Assembly (NCBI GenBank): GCA_007050995.1
Contig: VJOU01000001.1
Span: forward strand, 220,391-284,390
Direction of reading: 5' to 3'
DNA: 64,000 nt
DNA from: Glycocaulis profundi
GTDB lineage: Bacteria; Pseudomonadota; Alphaproteobacteria; Caulobacterales; Maricaulaceae
Shown here: piece after piece, positions 62,497 through 64,000 of the stretch
Layout: every line of letters begins with the position of its first letter
Position numbering within the stretch: position 1 is the first letter of the stretch
The notes under the pieces: generated by a model
The model's input: the letters and a program-made list of their open reading frames with translations, nothing else
Told to the model about the DNA's origin: nothing
Database searches by the model: none
Position numbers and translations under genes: made by a program

Positions 62497-64000
62497 TCAC
62501 GCCGAGGCGATCATATCAGCCGCGCGGGTCGCGATCATGATGGTGGGCGCATTGGTGTTGCCGCCCACGAGCCGCGGCATGACCGAGGCGTCCACCACGC
62601 GCAGGGCCTCCACGCCCCGCACCCGGCACTCAGGATCGACCACGGCGAGCTCCCCGCTCCCCATCGCGCAGGTTGAGGTGGGGTGGTAGAGCGTCTCGGC
62701 CCGGGCGCGGATCTCGTCGGCCAGCGCAGACCGGCTCAGGCCCGGCTCGGCGGGAAGCTGGAGGTCCAGCCGCTCGCCCTCGAAGGCGTCGCTCATCAGG
62801 ATCTCCGTGGCGATCCGCAGGCAGTCGGTCATCACCTCCAGATCGGCGCCCGCGCTGAGATAGGCGGGGTCGATCAGAACGGCGTCCTTCGGATCGGCGC
62901 TTTTCAGGCGCAGCCGCCCGCGGCTTTCGGGATAGAGATGGCAGGCGTGCAGCGTCATGCCGTGCCCGGTCATGCGCTCGGTGGCGTGGGGGCTGGCCAG
63001 CGCCGGAATGAAGACGAGCTGGATGTCGGGCAGCTCGCCCGCCCGGCTCGATTTCACGAAGCCGCAGCCCTGCACCGGATTGACGGTGAAATCGCCGGTC
63101 TTCGTGATCGCCCAGCGCGAGACGTCGTAGGCCGTCTTGGGCAGGCGCCGCCATGAATAGCCGATGGAGCGCGCCGAGCGGGTGGTGGCGCGGGCCATGA
63201 TGTCGAGATGGTCCTGAAGGTTCTCGCCCACGCCGGGCAGGTCGGCTTCCACCGATATGCCGTGCTCGCGCAGATGATCGGCGGGGCCGATGCCTGACAG
63301 CATGAGAAGCTGGGGCGAGTTGAGCGCGCCGCCCGAGACGATGACTTCCCTGCGGGCGGTCAGCTCATGCACGCCGTCGGCGGTCTCGATCTCCAGACCC
63401 GTGGCGCGGCCGTTCTCGATGCGGATGCGGCGGGCGAGCGCGCCGGTCAGGACGGTGAGGTTGGGCCGGTCCAGCGCGGGGCGCAGGAAGGCGTCCGCCG
63501 CCGAGCAGCGCCGCCCGCCCTTCTGGGTGACCTGATAGACGCCGCAGCCCTCCTGCCGGGCGCCGTTGAAATCGTCGTTCCACGGGATCTGGCGCCGGCG
63601 GCAGGCTTCGTAATAGAGCTCGGTCAGCGGATTGACCGGCGCGATGGATTTCACGTTCAGCGGCCCGCCTTGGCCGTGCCAGGGCGCGCCGTGGTTCTCG
63701 TTGTTCTCCACCCGTCTGAAGGCGTCCAGCGCCGTCTCGCGGTTCCAGCCCGTCGCGCCGAACGCGCTCTCCCACTCGTCATAATTCTCCCACGCGCCGC
63801 GCATGTAGTGCATGGCGTTGATCGAAGAGGAGCCGCCCAGCGTCTTGCCCCTGGGCCAGAGCATGCGGCGGTCGTTGAGATGGGTCTGCGGCTCGGTGAC
63901 ATAGCCCCAGTTGATCTTCGGCTCGGTCATGGCGAACTGGAGCAGCATGGGGGTGCGGATGACCGCGCCCGCGTCCGGGCCGCCCGCCTCGATCAGGCAG
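62497..64000 (-). CDS. GMC-family FAD alcohol/choline dehydrogenase, missing N-terminus
   Basis: These are the C-terminal 500 residues of a glucose-methanol-choline oxidoreductase; the start lies beyond the window. The visible part begins in the FAD domain (LIEAGGPDAGAVIRTPMLLQ). It continues with the first GMC signature (WPRGKTLGGSSSINAMHYMR) and the second (IVSGGALNSPQLLMLSGIGP). The catalytic His and Asn region is near the C-terminus (LYHPTSTCAMGSGE; VGGNTNAPTIMIATRAADMI). Full-length relatives are about 530-560 residues. The stop overlaps the GTG of the aldehyde dehydrogenase gene by 4 bp, supporting an operon. Confidence 0.93.
   Translation of the reverse strand, partial: CLIEAGGPDAGAVIRTPMLLQFAMTEPKINWGYVTEPQTHLNDRRMLWPRGKTLGGSSSINAMHYMRGAWENYDEWESAFGATGWNRETALDAFRRVENNENHGAPWHGQGGPLNVKSIAPVNPLTELYYEACRRRQIPWNDDFNGARQEGCGVYQVTQKGGRRCSAADAFLRPALDRPNLTVLTGALARRIRIENGRATGLEIETADGVHELTARREVIVSGGALNSPQLLMLSGIGPADHLREHGISVEADLPGVGENLQDHLDIMARATTRSARSIGYSWRRLPKTAYDVSRWAITKTGDFTVNPVQGCGFVKSSRAGELPDIQLVFIPALASPHATERMTGHGMTLHACHLYPESRGRLRLKSADPKDAVLIDPAYLSAGADLEVMTDCLRIATEILMSDAFEGERLDLQLPAEPGLSRSALADEIRARAETLYHPTSTCAMGSGELAVVDPECRVRGVEALRVVDASVMPRLVGGNTNAPTIMIATRAADMIASA

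Overview
The window is about 68% G+C, with short intergenic gaps, many ATGA overlaps and long spurious open frames on the opposite strand. Gene content points to an aerobic marine-type alphaproteobacterium. The evidence is TamA/TamB, an ahpC-ahpD pair, GltB/GltD, PagL, coniferyl aldehyde dehydrogenase, GMC oxidoreductase, exported peptidases and a penicillin acylase. The style fits the Caulobacterales/Maricaulales group (Maricaulis, Oceanicaulis, Glycocaulis and relatives). That placement is inference from content; no rRNA gene is present.

Layout. 1-3700: end of a dicarboxylate symporter, two unknown genes and the peroxide-defence pair ahpC-ahpD. 3957-9891: tamA-tamB, outer membrane protein export. 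9930-11524: a PiT-like membrane protein and a Pmp3 peptide. 11675-16505: a TetR-controlled RND efflux operon with a clear operator. 17418-19185: two membrane proteins. 19210-23565: a divergent sulfide/persulfide module with two YeeE-type half transporters, an SqrR/BigR-like repressor, a persulfide dioxygenase, a DUF442 phosphatase/sulfurtransferase and a SulP transporter. 23562-28652: exported hydrolases. 28753-29816: about 1 kb of non-coding DNA with palindromic repeats. 29817-30999: a two-gene A+T-rich island. 31004-33450: thiC, preceded by a PH-like membrane gene and a TPP riboswitch. 33582-39692: acyltransferase, dipeptidase, FAD oxidase, purA and pagL. 40488-42731: a candidate Zur operon (ZIP, ZrgA, DUF3299). 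42985-43877: bacterioferritin and its ferredoxin. 44155-50114: gltD-gltB. 50111-53534: a hybrid histidine kinase and a stand-alone receiver that resembles its own last domain. 53633-64000: BASS transporter, M28 peptidase, aminotransferase, YgjP-like protease, penicillin acylase, aldehyde dehydrogenase and GMC oxidoreductase.

The strongest candidate for an undescribed system is the two-gene island at 29817-30999. A DUF5343 protein with a winged-helix-like N-terminus overlaps a TIGR02391/Ymh protein that carries an R-N-x3-H motif like that of HEPN RNases. The pair is far lower in G+C than its neighbours and abuts the 3' end of thiC, so it looks like a horizontally acquired defence or toxin-antitoxin module.

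Other notable points: the TPP riboswitch sits in front of a PH-domain gene that overlaps thiC. A family of composite palindromic repeats occurs at 37618-37750 and 57815-57944. A 39-bp perfect repeat is shared by 28868 and 42831. A 29-bp near-palindrome precedes the zinc operon. The sulfide repressor has two cysteines one helical turn off the usual spacing.
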